The notes beneath the pieces are model-generated. The model saw only the letters and a list, made by a program, of their open reading frames with translations. It searched no databases and was not told where the DNA came from. Below, in pieces: positions 19,372 to 28,595 of a stretch of DNA of 64,000 nucleotides; position 1 is the first letter of the stretch, and the number at the start of each line of letters is the position of its first letter. Both the position numbers and the translations under genes were made by a program. This DNA is from Colwellia sp. 75C3 (GTDB lineage: Bacteria > Pseudomonadota > Gammaproteobacteria > Enterobacterales > Alteromonadaceae), in assembly GCF_002836255.1 (NCBI RefSeq), contig NZ_PJAU01000032.1, forward strand, positions 496,001-560,000, read 5' to 3'.

Positions 19372-20157
19372 TTAAGTATCAGCACGCCAAACTTTTTTCT
19401 TTATGCCTTTTTTCACTAATTCAGTAATGGCCTTTTCAATCGCTTGTTGCACACAAACATGCATAGGTTCATTGTCACTAAAGCCCCCTTCAACTTCAGC
19501 TAAACGTTTGAAGCTAACATAACGAAAAAAGCCAGCCCTTAGTTCTTGGCTCAATACTTTTTTATTGGTTGATACTGACACCAATACTTGCCCTGTACGT
19601 ACGTCCACCGCGCGCATATATACAGTAATTTGATCTTCACGATAAAGTTCTGAAGCACCAATACCAAAATATTCCGCACCAAAACCACCGGTTTTGGTAT
19701 TAGAGTCATAACTGATAATGCCACCTTCAAGTAATATCTTTGCTGTTGTCAGTGGTGGTAATTCAATATTTTCTGTGGCTTTATTGGCTTGATTAGCCGC
19801 ACGGGTAATTTTTCGCTCCGTTAATACATTTTGTAAACCTTCGCGTTCAACGGGTAAAAACCAGTCAGAATCACTTAATGCTTGCATCAGAATAGACGTT
19901 GCCCCCTGTGTTACCGCAGTAGAAAATGAACTTACATTCGCTTGCGGTTTGTATTGCCCTGTTTGGTCTCGATAAGCATAAACAGAAACAGGTATTGCAC
20001 CTTTAGGTTTAGGTAATGCCTTGAGTTCTTTAAAGCTTTCTAGTGGCATCATTTTCGTTGCTAACGACTTGTCTGGCGGAAATAGATTGCTTGGTGAATT
20101 AAGCGCACTGCAGGCCGACAACAGGCTGATAAGGCCCATGGCCATAATTATCTTCAT
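19372..20157 (-). CDS. csgG: curli secretion channel lipoprotein CsgG
   Basis: CsgG forms the nonameric outer-membrane pore that exports curlin subunits. With the ATG at 20157 the product is 261 aa and starts MKIIMAMGLISLLSAC, a textbook lipoprotein signal with the lipid-modified Cys16. Conserved CsgG sequence follows: VSVYAYRDQTGQYKPQ, STAVTQGATSILMQALSDSDWFLPVEREGL (near 70-100) and the late SVSTNKKVLSQEL. A GGATAAG ribosome-binding site lies before this ATG. The longer frame starting at a TTG at 20184 overlaps csgF and lacks these features. It is the last gene of the curli operon. Confidence 0.95.
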   Translation of the reverse strand: MKIIMAMGLISLLSACSALNSPSNLFPPDKSLATKMMPLESFKELKALPKPKGAIPVSVYAYRDQTGQYKPQANVSSFSTAVTQGATSILMQALSDSDWFLPVEREGLQNVLTERKITRAANQANKATENIELPPLTTAKILLEGGIISYDSNTKTGGFGAEYFGIGASELYREDQITVYMRAVDVRTGQVLVSVSTNKKVLSQELRAGFFRYVSFKRLAEVEGGFSDNEPMHVCVQQAIEKAITELVKKGIKKKVWRADT

Positions 20158-20161
20158 TGGC

Positions 20162-20578
20162 TTATCCAAACTTAGGTATTTCAATTATGGTCACTTTTTC
20201 TGTTAATAAATCAATTATTTCAATCGTGATGGTGTCACTATTAGACGATAAAATATCAATTTGATAATCGCCACTAATAAAAGTGCTATCTTCAGGGGGA
20301 TTTACTGCCGCACTTTCGCCTAATACCGACTCTTTATACTTACGAACAATATCGCTGATGGTTGCTCGTTCAATGGCATTAGCAACTTTTTCTTCAAAAC
20401 TTTTGGTACTTTGAGGCGCTTTATGTTTATTTTGTCCCTGTGCTTTACCTAACAAAAAATTGCCATTTAGCGGGTTACCACCAAAACTTGGATTTATTGG
20501 TTTGTAAACGAGCTCAGAGCCCAGTGCATAACCACTGATACTCACTTGCACCACTAATGCTAAAATTAATCTTTTCAT
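20162..20578 (-). CDS. csgF: curli assembly factor CsgF
   Basis: CsgF is the extracellular factor that sits on CsgG and couples secretion to nucleation. The 138-aa protein has a signal peptide (about 1-20) and the conserved N-terminal VYKPINPSFGGNPLNGNFLL segment that inserts into the CsgG channel. Spacing to csgG is 4 bp, and to csgE 43 bp. Confidence 0.94.
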   Translation of the reverse strand: MKRLILALVVQVSISGYALGSELVYKPINPSFGGNPLNGNFLLGKAQGQNKHKAPQSTKSFEEKVANAIERATISDIVRKYKESVLGESAAVNPPEDSTFISGDYQIDILSSNSDTITIEIIDLLTEKVTIIEIPKFG

Positions 20579-20595
20579 TATGACTCCCTTAATTA

Positions 20596-20617
20596 TACCA
20601 AACGCATTAATCTATTT
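20596..20617. repeat. MITE end fragment between csgE and csgF
   Basis: TACCAAACGCATTAATCTAT resembles the right end of the element at 11247-11509 with two or three mismatches. It sits in the 43-bp csgE-csgF gap, so it may be a remnant of an old insertion. Confidence 0.35.
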
Positions 20618-20621
20618 ATTA

Positions 20622-21014
20622 CTACCAACCATCTCCTACCATATCAATGTTGTCTTGATGGTATTGAGACTTTTTCATGGCATCAATCAATATAAATATC
20701 GCTTGTTCTACTTTTTTTTTAACGGATGATTGGCGTCGGCCAAAATGGGTAAAATAAATGATTCGACCGTTCAGACGTAGACTAAGGCGAGTACCTGCCC
20801 TGGGTACAATTTGTTCAATTATTTGAACATTGATACCTTCGGTATTTGGAATATCTCGCCATAATTGACTGAACTCATGATAAAAATCATGACCTAAACG
20901 ACTCTTGGTATTATCAAGTAGCAAGCCTCCTATTTCTACTTCGCTGGTACCTTGGCACAAAGGAGTAAATAATAAGGTGAGGGTTACTACGCATAGGCAT
21001 ATATATTTAGGCAT
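20622..21014 (-). CDS. csgE: curli assembly/transport component CsgE
   Basis: CsgE is the periplasmic adaptor that caps the CsgG channel and delivers curlin subunits. The 130-aa protein has a signal peptide (about 1-22), the conserved EIGGLLLDNTKSRLGHDFY motif near 26-44, and RAGTRLSLRLNGRIIY near 71-86. It is separated from the curlin gene by a terminator hairpin. Confidence 0.94.
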   Translation of the reverse strand: MPKYICLCVVTLTLLFTPLCQGTSEVEIGGLLLDNTKSRLGHDFYHEFSQLWRDIPNTEGINVQIIEQIVPRAGTRLSLRLNGRIIYFTHFGRRQSSVKKKVEQAIFILIDAMKKSQYHQDNIDMVGDGW

Positions 21015-21027
21015 ATAATCTTAGATA

Positions 21028-21050
21028 AAAAGGGGCCTTAAGCCCCTTAT
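21028..21050 (-). terminator. terminator between curlin gene and csgE
   Basis: On the minus strand AAGGGGC and GCCCCTT pair around a TTAAG loop, followed by a T-run. It lies right after the curlin stop codon and before csgE, so part of the transcripts should end here. Confidence 0.8.
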
Positions 21051-21070
21051 TCAAACGTTATAACAAGTAA

Positions 21071-22525
21071 TTATTGCTGAACAATAACGGCAGTATTCCA
21101 ATCACCTACTTGTGTAATAGAAACAGCGCCCGAATCACTAATAAATGATCCTTCAACAATGTTACCGTTACCAATTTGGCTTACGTTGAATGCAATACTA
21201 TCTCCACCAATAAGCATAGTGTCACCACCTTCACCTGTGATTAAGTTTTCATCACCAATTTGCTCAATACCAATTTGATGATTACTGCCTTCAACTAAAA
21301 TATCTAATGCGTTCAACTCACCGTTTTGTGCAATATCAATAGTATTTGCGTTGCTATCAAGAATAGTACTCAACATAATAACAGCGTCGTTAGCAAAACC
21401 AGTTTGAGAAATATCAATGTCATTTTCACTGGTAATCAGTTCATTGTTATCATCTGAAGCTTGCAAAACAACAACGTTTTCAGATCCAGATTGCATCACG
21501 TCAATGTCATTATCATTACCGTTAAAGTTGATCACGTGGCTTTCATTTAAGTCACCCACTTGCACAGAGCTGTATTCATTATTCATACCAATAGTGGCAA
21601 TATAACTACTGTTATTGTCACCAACTTGGGTAAAGTTAAACTCGTTATCATCACCGATAGCATCAAAACTAGCATTGTTATCATTACCGTTTTGCATGAC
21701 ATCGACCGAATTAGCCATACCCGTATAAATTGCAGACTCTACAATATTGGTATTACCTTCTTGATCGATAGAGATTTCGTTTTCATCACCTGAAATTTCA
21801 GCAATAGTCACCTTGTTACGGTCACCGTCCTGATCAATAGACAATTCGTTAGCGTCACCTTCAATGGCAGTGATAGTCGCAACATTCCAATAACCATCTT
21901 GAGTAACTTCAATGGCATTGTTATCACCGGTAATACTATTTAAGTAACTTTCATTCCATAGGCCATCTTGCACAACCTCAATAGTATTATCAGCACCTAT
22001 TACTTCAGCATTAATGGCCCAATGACCGCCTTCACCTTGGTCGATAATAATTTCGTTACCATCACCAACAACGTCATTGATCGCACGACTACCAATACCT
22101 AAATAGCCGGCACCAATTTGGGTCACTTCAATACTATTTTCATCACCTGTTACGTTGTTTTCTGTTTCGTTAATTTCACCATCTTGTTCAACGTACAGCG
22201 CATTATTATTGCCAATATAAGTACCAACAGCTACATTCTCTGAACCTACTTGGATTATCTCAGCGACATTGCCTTCACCGACGACAGTAAAACCAGCACC
22301 GTTTACATCACCTTCTTGGAAGATAGTCGTTTCATTACCAACATTAGTCCCTTCGGTAGACGTTTGTGACAGCATAATCACATTGCCTATTGCATTAATC
22401 ATCAGATCAGACTGAATAACAACTTCTGCTTTTTCTTCTTTAGTTTCTTCAGCTGCGAAAGCTGTTTGACTTAAACCGAGTGCCATAACAACAGCACAAG
22501 TTATTATTGATTTATTAAATTTCAT
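21071..22525 (-). CDS. giant acidic curlin with about 19 repeats
   Basis: The 484-aa product has a signal peptide (about 1-24, ending AFA) and then curlin-type strand-loop-strand repeats of roughly 20-25 residues. I count about 19 units carrying the Q-x-G-x-x-N core or close variants, such as VTQDGYWNVATI, IDQDGDRNKVTI and VMQNGNDNNASF. Escherichia coli CsgA has five repeats in about 150 aa, so this subunit is about three times as large. It is rich in Asp and Glu. No second curlin (nucleator CsgB) and no csgC were found next to it. First gene of the operon that continues into csgE, csgF and csgG. The functional assignment as amyloid subunit follows from repeats plus neighbours. Confidence 0.9.
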   Translation of the reverse strand: MKFNKSIITCAVVMALGLSQTAFAAEETKEEKAEVVIQSDLMINAIGNVIMLSQTSTEGTNVGNETTIFQEGDVNGAGFTVVGEGNVAEIIQVGSENVAVGTYIGNNNALYVEQDGEINETENNVTGDENSIEVTQIGAGYLGIGSRAINDVVGDGNEIIIDQGEGGHWAINAEVIGADNTIEVVQDGLWNESYLNSITGDNNAIEVTQDGYWNVATITAIEGDANELSIDQDGDRNKVTIAEISGDENEISIDQEGNTNIVESAIYTGMANSVDVMQNGNDNNASFDAIGDDNEFNFTQVGDNNSSYIATIGMNNEYSSVQVGDLNESHVINFNGNDNDIDVMQSGSENVVVLQASDDNNELITSENDIDISQTGFANDAVIMLSTILDSNANTIDIAQNGELNALDILVEGSNHQIGIEQIGDENLITGEGGDTMLIGGDSIAFNVSQIGNGNIVEGSFISDSGAVSITQVGDWNTAVIVQQ

Positions 22526-23297
22526 AATATATCCCTATCTTTTTGTTTTATGTAAGTAAAAGTTAACTCACAAATATTATTATTAATAGATAAGCAGTTT
22601 ATTGTATTACCTGCTTATGGTGCTTTCGTCTTTCCATAGTAGTTTTAGAAACAATAACGAATAGTATGATTTAAAAAACCAGTAGTATTATTAAAATAAT
22701 GTTGTAGCGCTATTTAAAGGCTTAACGGTAAATGCCTCTACTAGATCACTACGCTAACTGCGCTTATCGATGGATGTAAAACTAATTTAACTCGTCTTAC
22801 TTCAACTTATTACCACCACTAAACAATGATAAATAAGCACTTCGCTTAGATTGCTCCCACAAACCTAAACTTTCCAAACATAATTTTAGTTAGCTTTAGT
22901 ACGTTGCGCTAAAAACTCTACAACATTTTCTTAATAATAAAAATCACCCTATTTTAGTATTAACAACAAAAACAATAAAAACACACACTTAAAACCTAAA
23001 ATCCGATAAAGACAATAATAAAATCAATGTCACACTCAAAAAAGCAATACAAAAGGACTAGTTAAAACCCAATAATAACAAACGATAAAAAAGTAGTAAA
23101 AAAGTAGTAAAAAAGTAGTAAAAACGCGTTAAATGTATATTTAAAGTCATGAAAAAGTCGTGTTTATTCTCTTTCTATAGTCACCACCCTATTTTTGTGA
23201 TTAAAGTAATAAGGTTGCAAAAATCCATAGTAAGTAGAAAAGTTAAAATATAAAAATACCGCCTAGTAAATACCACTAGGTTAAAAATACTTTACAC
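22526..23297. other. curlin / protease divergent intergenic region
   Basis: This 772-bp AT-rich spacer should hold the promoter for the curlin operon (leftward) and for the protease gene (rightward). It contains a run of 11-bp A-rich repeats near 23086-23124. Such long leaders are common before curli genes and usually bind several regulators. No individual operator was recognised. Confidence 0.55.
23086..23124. repeat. A-tract direct repeats
   Basis: AAAAAGTAGTA is repeated about three and a half times with an 11-bp period. Phased A-tracts of this kind bend DNA. The array lies 200 bp before the protease gene and 560 bp before the curlin gene. Confidence 0.65.
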
Positions 23298-23327
23298 ATG
23301 ATATTAAATAAAACATGGAGCAAAAAA

Positions 23328-25823
23328 ATGAAAGCAAAATTATCAGCCTTAACATTAGCGCTAATCCCCGTATTGGCGAATGCATCAATAGCGCTCAGCT
23401 CAGCCCAAAGCCCTAGTTATAAATCAGACTCTGTTATTGTCGTCTATAAAGATGGCGCATCTAAACTTGACCGTCGCAATGCGCGTAACATTGTTCAAGC
23501 GAGAATTTCTGATTTAAACAATGATGAAGTCGATGATAAATATCGTAACTTGAAAAAAGGCCGTATTGCTAAATTTAGCCTTAATGGTGTTTCTGTAAAA
23601 AATGCTCTTGAAAAATTACGTAAAAATCCAGCGGTTTTATATGCAGAGCCTGACTACATTGTTAATGCCAGCGTGATGCCAGACGATAGCAGCTTCGCCG
23701 ATCTTTGGGGCATGAACAATACCGGACAAACCGGTGGTGTTGCTGATGCTGATATCGACGCACCTGAAGCATGGGATATTTCAACCGGTAGTCATGATGT
23801 AATTGTTGGTATAATTGATACCGGTGTTGATCATACTCACCCCGATTTAATGGCAAATATCTGGACGAACTCAGCAGAAATAGCTGGCGATGGTATTGAT
23901 AACGACGGCAATGGCTTTGTTGATGATATTCATGGTATCAATGCTATTACCGGTGCTGGTGATCCGATGGATGATCAAGGACATGGTAGTCATGTTTCAG
24001 GGACTATCGGGGCAACAGGTAACAATGCTTTAGGCGTGGTAGGTGTTAACCACAATGTTTCAATTATTGGCTGTAAGTTCCTTGATTCATCTGGTTCAGG
24101 TAGCCTTTCGGATGCATTAACCTGTATTGATTACTTTGTTGATTTGAAAAATAATGGCGTAAATGTACGTGCCACAAACAACAGTTGGGGTGGAGGTGGA
24201 TTCAGCCAAGCACTTTCTGACGCTATCACCTCTTCTGAAGAAGCTGACATATTATTTGTCGCAGCAGCCGGTAACGATGCCTATGATAACGATGCACAAA
24301 GCAGCTACCCTTCTGGTTACCCACATGATTCAGTGTTATCTGTAGCAAGTACAACGCATACTGATAGCATGTCTGGTTTCTCACAATGGGGTTTAACCAC
24401 CGTTGATTTAGGTGCTCCAGGCTCAGACATTTTATCGACAGTACCCGGTGGTAGTTATGCATCATACTCAGGTACTTCAATGGCCACGCCACATGTTACG
24501 GGTGCCGCTGCATTAGCATGGTCAGTGAACCCTGAACTCAGCGCTATTGAAATGAAAGCGTTATTGATGAACTCAGGTGATGACAATGCCGCACTTGCCG
24601 GAAAAACGGCATCAGGTAAACGCTTAAACGTTAAAAATGCGCTAGACGATGCTGATCCCACACCAGGATTTACTCTTAAAGCAACACCAAGCTCAAGCAC
24701 TGTTGTCGCAGGCGAAACGGCAACTTACAGTTTTGATGTCGGTTCAGTTGCCGAATGGGATGGCGAAGTTATGTTAACTTTAGTTGACTCTTTAGGTGGA
24801 GCAACACTATCAACAGATACGGCAACCCCTGGTGCTACATTTGAACTAACCGTACCAACCACAGACGAAACACAATGGGGCGATTATACTTTTGAAGTAA
24901 CAGCAACCAGTGGTGACTTAGTTAAAACAGCGACCGTTCGCTTAATGGTTAATCCACAAGGTTTAAACGAATTTACCTACAGTAATGATACCGTCGTTAA
25001 TATTCCAGATAACGATGGTGCTGGTATTACTTCAGTCATTAATATTGCAGATGATATTACGGTGTTTGCCTCTGATGTTTATGTAAATATCACCCATACT
25101 TGGATAGGTGACTTAACCGTAATGTTAACCTCTCCAGCGGGAACTTCGGCAACATTACACAATGCTTCAGGTGGCAGCGACGATAACATTGATAGCACCT
25201 TTAGTTCAGCTGCATTCAATGGCGAAGTAGCCACTGGTGACTGGGTATTGAGCGTTACTGATGATGCTGCGGGTGATACCGGCTCATTAAACAACTGGGC
25301 AATTACCATTACCGGTATTGGTGAAGCACTACCTAGTGCACCAGAGGCAAGTTTCACTTATGAAGCAGACCAACTAAGCGCAACGTTTACTGATAGTAGT
25401 TCAGATAGAAATGACGATATCGTTAGCTGGGATTGGAACTTTGGTGACGAAGCAATATCGACTGAGCAAAACCCTGTACACGTTTTCGCTGAAACGGGTA
25501 ACTACGACGTTACGCTGACAGTGACTGATAGTGAAGGTTTAACCAGCAGCGAAACAATGTTGGTAAGTGTTTCATCAACCAGCATTGAAGCAACGGTTAA
25601 ACGTGCTTACAAATCTCGCTTAGGTCGTTTACGTGTAGATATTACTTGGGATGGTACTACAGCAGATATGGTAGATATCTTCCGTAATGGTGTAAAAATT
25701 GATACCGTTGAAAATGCCGGTATTTACCGTGACCGCGAACGTCGCACTGAAGCTAGCCAATTCATTTACCAAGTCTGTGATGCAACATCAGCTTGTTCAA
25801 ATGAAGTAACAGTTAACTTCTAA
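23328..25823 (+). CDS. secreted subtilisin-like (S8) serine protease with P and PKD domains
   Basis: The product (831 aa from this start) is an exported serine endopeptidase. Visible domains are a signal peptide (1-19), an inhibitor-I9-type propeptide (about 30-115), and an S8 catalytic domain with D164 (IIDTGVDH), H219 (GHGSHVSG), oxyanion N316 (AAAGND) and S384 (GTSMATPH). These are followed by a P/Homo-B domain (about 545-645), a PKD domain (about 650-730) and a C-terminal beta-rich segment. The start at 23328 has GGAG 10 bp upstream and gives a clean signal peptide. An in-frame ATG at 23298 lacks a ribosome-binding site. It probably degrades proteins outside the cell for nutrition. No secretion operon is beside it. 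Confidence 0.9.
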   Translation: MKAKLSALTLALIPVLANASIALSSAQSPSYKSDSVIVVYKDGASKLDRRNARNIVQARISDLNNDEVDDKYRNLKKGRIAKFSLNGVSVKNALEKLRKNPAVLYAEPDYIVNASVMPDDSSFADLWGMNNTGQTGGVADADIDAPEAWDISTGSHDVIVGIIDTGVDHTHPDLMANIWTNSAEIAGDGIDNDGNGFVDDIHGINAITGAGDPMDDQGHGSHVSGTIGATGNNALGVVGVNHNVSIIGCKFLDSSGSGSLSDALTCIDYFVDLKNNGVNVRATNNSWGGGGFSQALSDAITSSEEADILFVAAAGNDAYDNDAQSSYPSGYPHDSVLSVASTTHTDSMSGFSQWGLTTVDLGAPGSDILSTVPGGSYASYSGTSMATPHVTGAAALAWSVNPELSAIEMKALLMNSGDDNAALAGKTASGKRLNVKNALDDADPTPGFTLKATPSSSTVVAGETATYSFDVGSVAEWDGEVMLTLVDSLGGATLSTDTATPGATFELTVPTTDETQWGDYTFEVTATSGDLVKTATVRLMVNPQGLNEFTYSNDTVVNIPDNDGAGITSVINIADDITVFASDVYVNITHTWIGDLTVMLTSPAGTSATLHNASGGSDDNIDSTFSSAAFNGEVATGDWVLSVTDDAAGDTGSLNNWAITITGIGEALPSAPEASFTYEADQLSATFTDSSSDRNDDIVSWDWNFGDEAISTEQNPVHVFAETGNYDVTLTVTDSEGLTSSETMLVSVSSTSIEATVKRAYKSRLGRLRVDITWDGTTADMVDIFRNGVKIDTVENAGIYRDRERRTEASQFIYQVCDATSACSNEVTVNF

Positions 25824-25870
25824 GCGTTATTTAGCTGAAGGTTAGCCGGGGATAAATTAACATTAGCTTT

Positions 25871-25911
25871 AAAAAAATCCCTAACGATTAAAACCGTTAG
25901 GGATTTTTTAT
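25871..25911. terminator. bidirectional terminator, protease / mrpG
   Basis: AAAAAATCCCTAACG and CGTTAGGGATTTTTT pair around a short ATTAAAAC loop, with A and T tracts outside. It serves the two convergent genes. Confidence 0.9.
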
Positions 25912-25935
25912 ATTCGAACAAATATTAACAAAACA

Positions 25936-26268
25936 TTAAACATCATCTTCGATGTTATCTTTGCCTTGAGTGCGCTCTATACTTTCAAGCTTATGATGAA
26001 TAGCCGACTTAATCATCATATAACCACTAACCGGTGCCGTTAGTAATAGAAATAGCGAAATGAGTATTTCTTTTACGCTAAAGCCTGCTTGTGTGGTGCT
26101 AAAAAAGACCATGGCAGCAGTTAACAAGGAAGCCATGCCCAATGTGGTTGCTTTAGTTGGCCCATGAAGCCGCATATAAAAATCAGGCATTTTCACTAAA
26201 CCAATAGAGCCAACGAGTACAAAAGATCCGCCAATTAATAATAGTATTGAAATAATCCATTCAGTCAT
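25936..26268 (-). CDS. mrpG: Na+/H+ antiporter subunit G
   Basis: MrpG (MnhG/PhaG family) is a small membrane subunit of the multi-subunit cation/proton antiporter. The 110-aa protein has three predicted membrane segments and the conserved GSIGLVKMPDFYMRLHGPTKATTLG block near 22-46. It is the last gene of the operon and starts 10 bp after mrpF. Confidence 0.92.
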   Translation of the reverse strand: MTEWIISILLLIGGSFVLVGSIGLVKMPDFYMRLHGPTKATTLGMASLLTAAMVFFSTTQAGFSVKEILISLFLLLTAPVSGYMMIKSAIHHKLESIERTQGKDNIEDDV

Positions 26269-26278
26269 AATCTATCCT

Positions 26279-26548
26279 TTATTCTATGATGTCGCCGCGT
26301 AGCAAGTACTTACATACTGCAACGGTACTTACAAAACCTAACATAGCGATCAACAATGCCGCCTCAAAATACAACGTAGTTCCCGAACTCATGCCGTACA
26401 AGATGATCAAGGCAATGGTATTGATATACATAGTATCGAGTGCCAGTATTCTATCGGGTACTGAAGGCCCGATTAATAAGCGCCATATATTTAATAACAA
26501 CGACACACCTATCATTGCAAAGACAATTAAAATCACCGTTTCTAACAT
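26279..26548 (-). CDS. mrpF: Na+/H+ antiporter subunit F
   Basis: MrpF (MnhF/PhaF) is a small hydrophobic subunit. At 89 aa it shows three membrane segments and the family motif GPSVPDRILALDTM near 27-40. It overlaps the end of mrpE by 7 bp, which indicates translational coupling. A GGAG site lies before the ATG. Confidence 0.92.
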   Translation of the reverse strand: MLETVILIVFAMIGVSLLLNIWRLLIGPSVPDRILALDTMYINTIALIILYGMSSGTTLYFEAALLIAMLGFVSTVAVCKYLLRGDIIE

Positions 26549-27078
26549 TGAAATATCTCCTTAAGAGGCGCTTCATAACGCTGCTTAATTGTGTTTATTA
26601 AGGCCTGTTCATCTTTAAGATCTAACACATGTATCAGTAAAAATCGCTCTTCTGGTTCTTCACCTTCAGTTAAAGACTCTGCCCAAGGATATACTTCAGC
26701 ACTGACGGTACCCGGTGTTAATGACACCGTACTGGCCAAGATAGTAATTGGCAGACTTTGCGTTAAATCAAGCGGTACCTTAACGAAGCCTGGGGTTAGT
26801 TTATTATTCGGTCCTAATATCAAAATAGCCACCTGAACATTCGCCGTAATAATGTCATATAAAACCAACATTAAATGACGTAACGCTAAACCCGGCTTTA
26901 AAATTAATGGCTGCTTAGTTCTAAAGGGGCTAGTAGCTAAAGGGATCACGATGGCTAAAATAACAGCCAAAACAATATGCCCAGCTGATACGCTGTTATT
27001 TAACAACAACCATACTAGGAATAATAAAAGGCTTCTTAAAGGCGTAGGTAGCCATTTAAATTTTGCTTCTATGCGCAT
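26542..27078 (-). CDS. mrpE: Na+/H+ antiporter subunit E
   Basis: MrpE (MnhE/PhaE) is the 178-aa subunit with N-terminal membrane segments and a cytoplasmic C-terminal domain. Conserved sequences include SLTPGTVSAEV near 119-129 and the LLIHVLDL segment. Its start codon overlaps the mrpD stop codon (TAATG). Confidence 0.92.
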   Translation of the reverse strand: MRIEAKFKWLPTPLRSLLLFLVWLLLNNSVSAGHIVLAVILAIVIPLATSPFRTKQPLILKPGLALRHLMLVLYDIITANVQVAILILGPNNKLTPGFVKVPLDLTQSLPITILASTVSLTPGTVSAEVYPWAESLTEGEEPEERFLLIHVLDLKDEQALINTIKQRYEAPLKEIFQC

Positions 27079-28595
27079 TACTTGCCTCCTGACAGGATGA
27101 TTTTAATAGTGTTATTAAAATCATGTAGCTGGGTCGCTGCACCGATAGCATACTCACTTAATGGTCCGGCAAAAATAGTCATCAATGGCGCACCAGAAAC
27201 AAGAATAATTAATGCCGCTAGCTGCGCTGGATGTACACGTGTTTGCTCAACACTTTCTGTGACCTTATCTTGATGATGCCAAAAAATAGTGCTACCGGCT
27301 TTAGTCACACCAACCATTATCGCTAGGCTTGCCAATAAATAGAGTGGCCAAAACACCATGCTATACTCGGCATTTAATGTCGCTTTAAGCAGCCACACTT
27401 TACCAATAAAGCCAGACAGTGGCGGCATACCTATTACAGCGATACCTGCAATCAAAAAACAAACCCCAAGTAATCTCGGCTGAGAGACTGGAGGACCTGC
27501 AGTAATACTGTCAGCAACATTACCGCGTTGACGGCCAATTAAATCAGCTAGTAGGAATAGTGCCGCGGTGACCAAGGTTGAGTGAACTAAGTAATATATA
27601 GCTGCAGAGCTTGCTTCGACGCTCTGTACCGCAACGAGTGCAACTAGAGTTCCGACCGATATAATCACCAAATTAGCCGTTAATTTTCTTAAATCTTTAC
27701 TTGCTAAAACACCCATTACGCCCAAAGCAATAGTGGCCAGTGCTGACCACCACAACCAACTTTGCGCCATATGACTCAACTCACCCGCTTCATCACCAAA
27801 AATTAGCGTATAAACACGCATCATTGAGTACACGCCTACTTTTGTCATAATCGCAAACAATGCAGCGACAACAGGCATCGCAGACGAATAAGTATTGGGT
27901 AACCATAAATGTAACGGTAACAAGGCGCCCTTTAAAGCAAACACCACCAGCAACAATAACCCACCAATTTTAGCGAGGTAAACATCGTCACCTTGTAGAA
28001 GTGCTACTTTTTGCGCCATATCAGCCATATTCAGTGTACCTAGCACACCATATAAAATGCCTAAAGCAATCAAGAAAACAGCAGAGCCAACAAGGTTCAA
28101 AATTACATAGTGTAAAGCAGCGCGGGTATTTTTTTTGTCACCACCGTGCATTAACAATGAATACGAGGCAATCAACAATACTTCGAAAAATACAAACAGA
28201 TTAAAAGCATCACCGGTTAAAAATGCGCCGTTAACCCCTAAAATTAAAAAGTGTACCAATGGATGAAAAAAGCTTCCTTTTTCATCATCTCCCGCACTTG
28301 CATATAAAGTACAGACAAAACCGAGTAACGTGGTTAAACAAACGAGTAATGTAGATAATTGATCGGCGACTAAAACAATACCAAAAGGCGCGCTCCAATC
28401 ACCAATAGCATAAACTTGAATACCGTCAGCTTGCACTTTCAGTAATAAAACCACTGAAGCTAAAAAGGTAATGGCACTAAGTACAACAGAAGTAATTCTT
28501 CTGCTCGTTGTTTTACTGCCTAAAGGTGGCATTAATAAAAGAACACCGGCCAACATAGGTAATAAAATAGGTAAAAATGTCAAATTCTGGATCAT
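27078..28595 (-). CDS. mrpD: Na+/H+ antiporter subunit D
   Basis: MrpD is a proton-translocating subunit homologous to complex I NuoM/NuoN. The 505-aa protein has about 14 membrane segments, with the family's PLHLWLPNTYSSAMPVVAAL region near 227-246 and a conserved glutamate in FFEVLLIASYSLL near 132-144. It overlaps mrpC by 4 bp (ATGA) and mrpE by 1 bp. Long-chain antiporter assignment rests on this neighbourhood. Confidence 0.94.
   Translation of the reverse strand: MIQNLTFLPILLPMLAGVLLLMPPLGSKTTSRRITSVVLSAITFLASVVLLLKVQADGIQVYAIGDWSAPFGIVLVADQLSTLLVCLTTLLGFVCTLYASAGDDEKGSFFHPLVHFLILGVNGAFLTGDAFNLFVFFEVLLIASYSLLMHGGDKKNTRAALHYVILNLVGSAVFLIALGILYGVLGTLNMADMAQKVALLQGDDVYLAKIGGLLLLVVFALKGALLPLHLWLPNTYSSAMPVVAALFAIMTKVGVYSMMRVYTLIFGDEAGELSHMAQSWLWWSALATIALGVMGVLASKDLRKLTANLVIISVGTLVALVAVQSVEASSAAIYYLVHSTLVTAALFLLADLIGRQRGNVADSITAGPPVSQPRLLGVCFLIAGIAVIGMPPLSGFIGKVWLLKATLNAEYSMVFWPLYLLASLAIMVGVTKAGSTIFWHHQDKVTESVEQTRVHPAQLAALIILVSGAPLMTIFAGPLSEYAIGAATQLHDFNNTIKIILSGGK

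Noticed and set aside
24226..25357. Minus-strand open frames inside the protease gene
   Set aside because: They are antisense to a clearly coding S8 protease, with no start signals or domain content.
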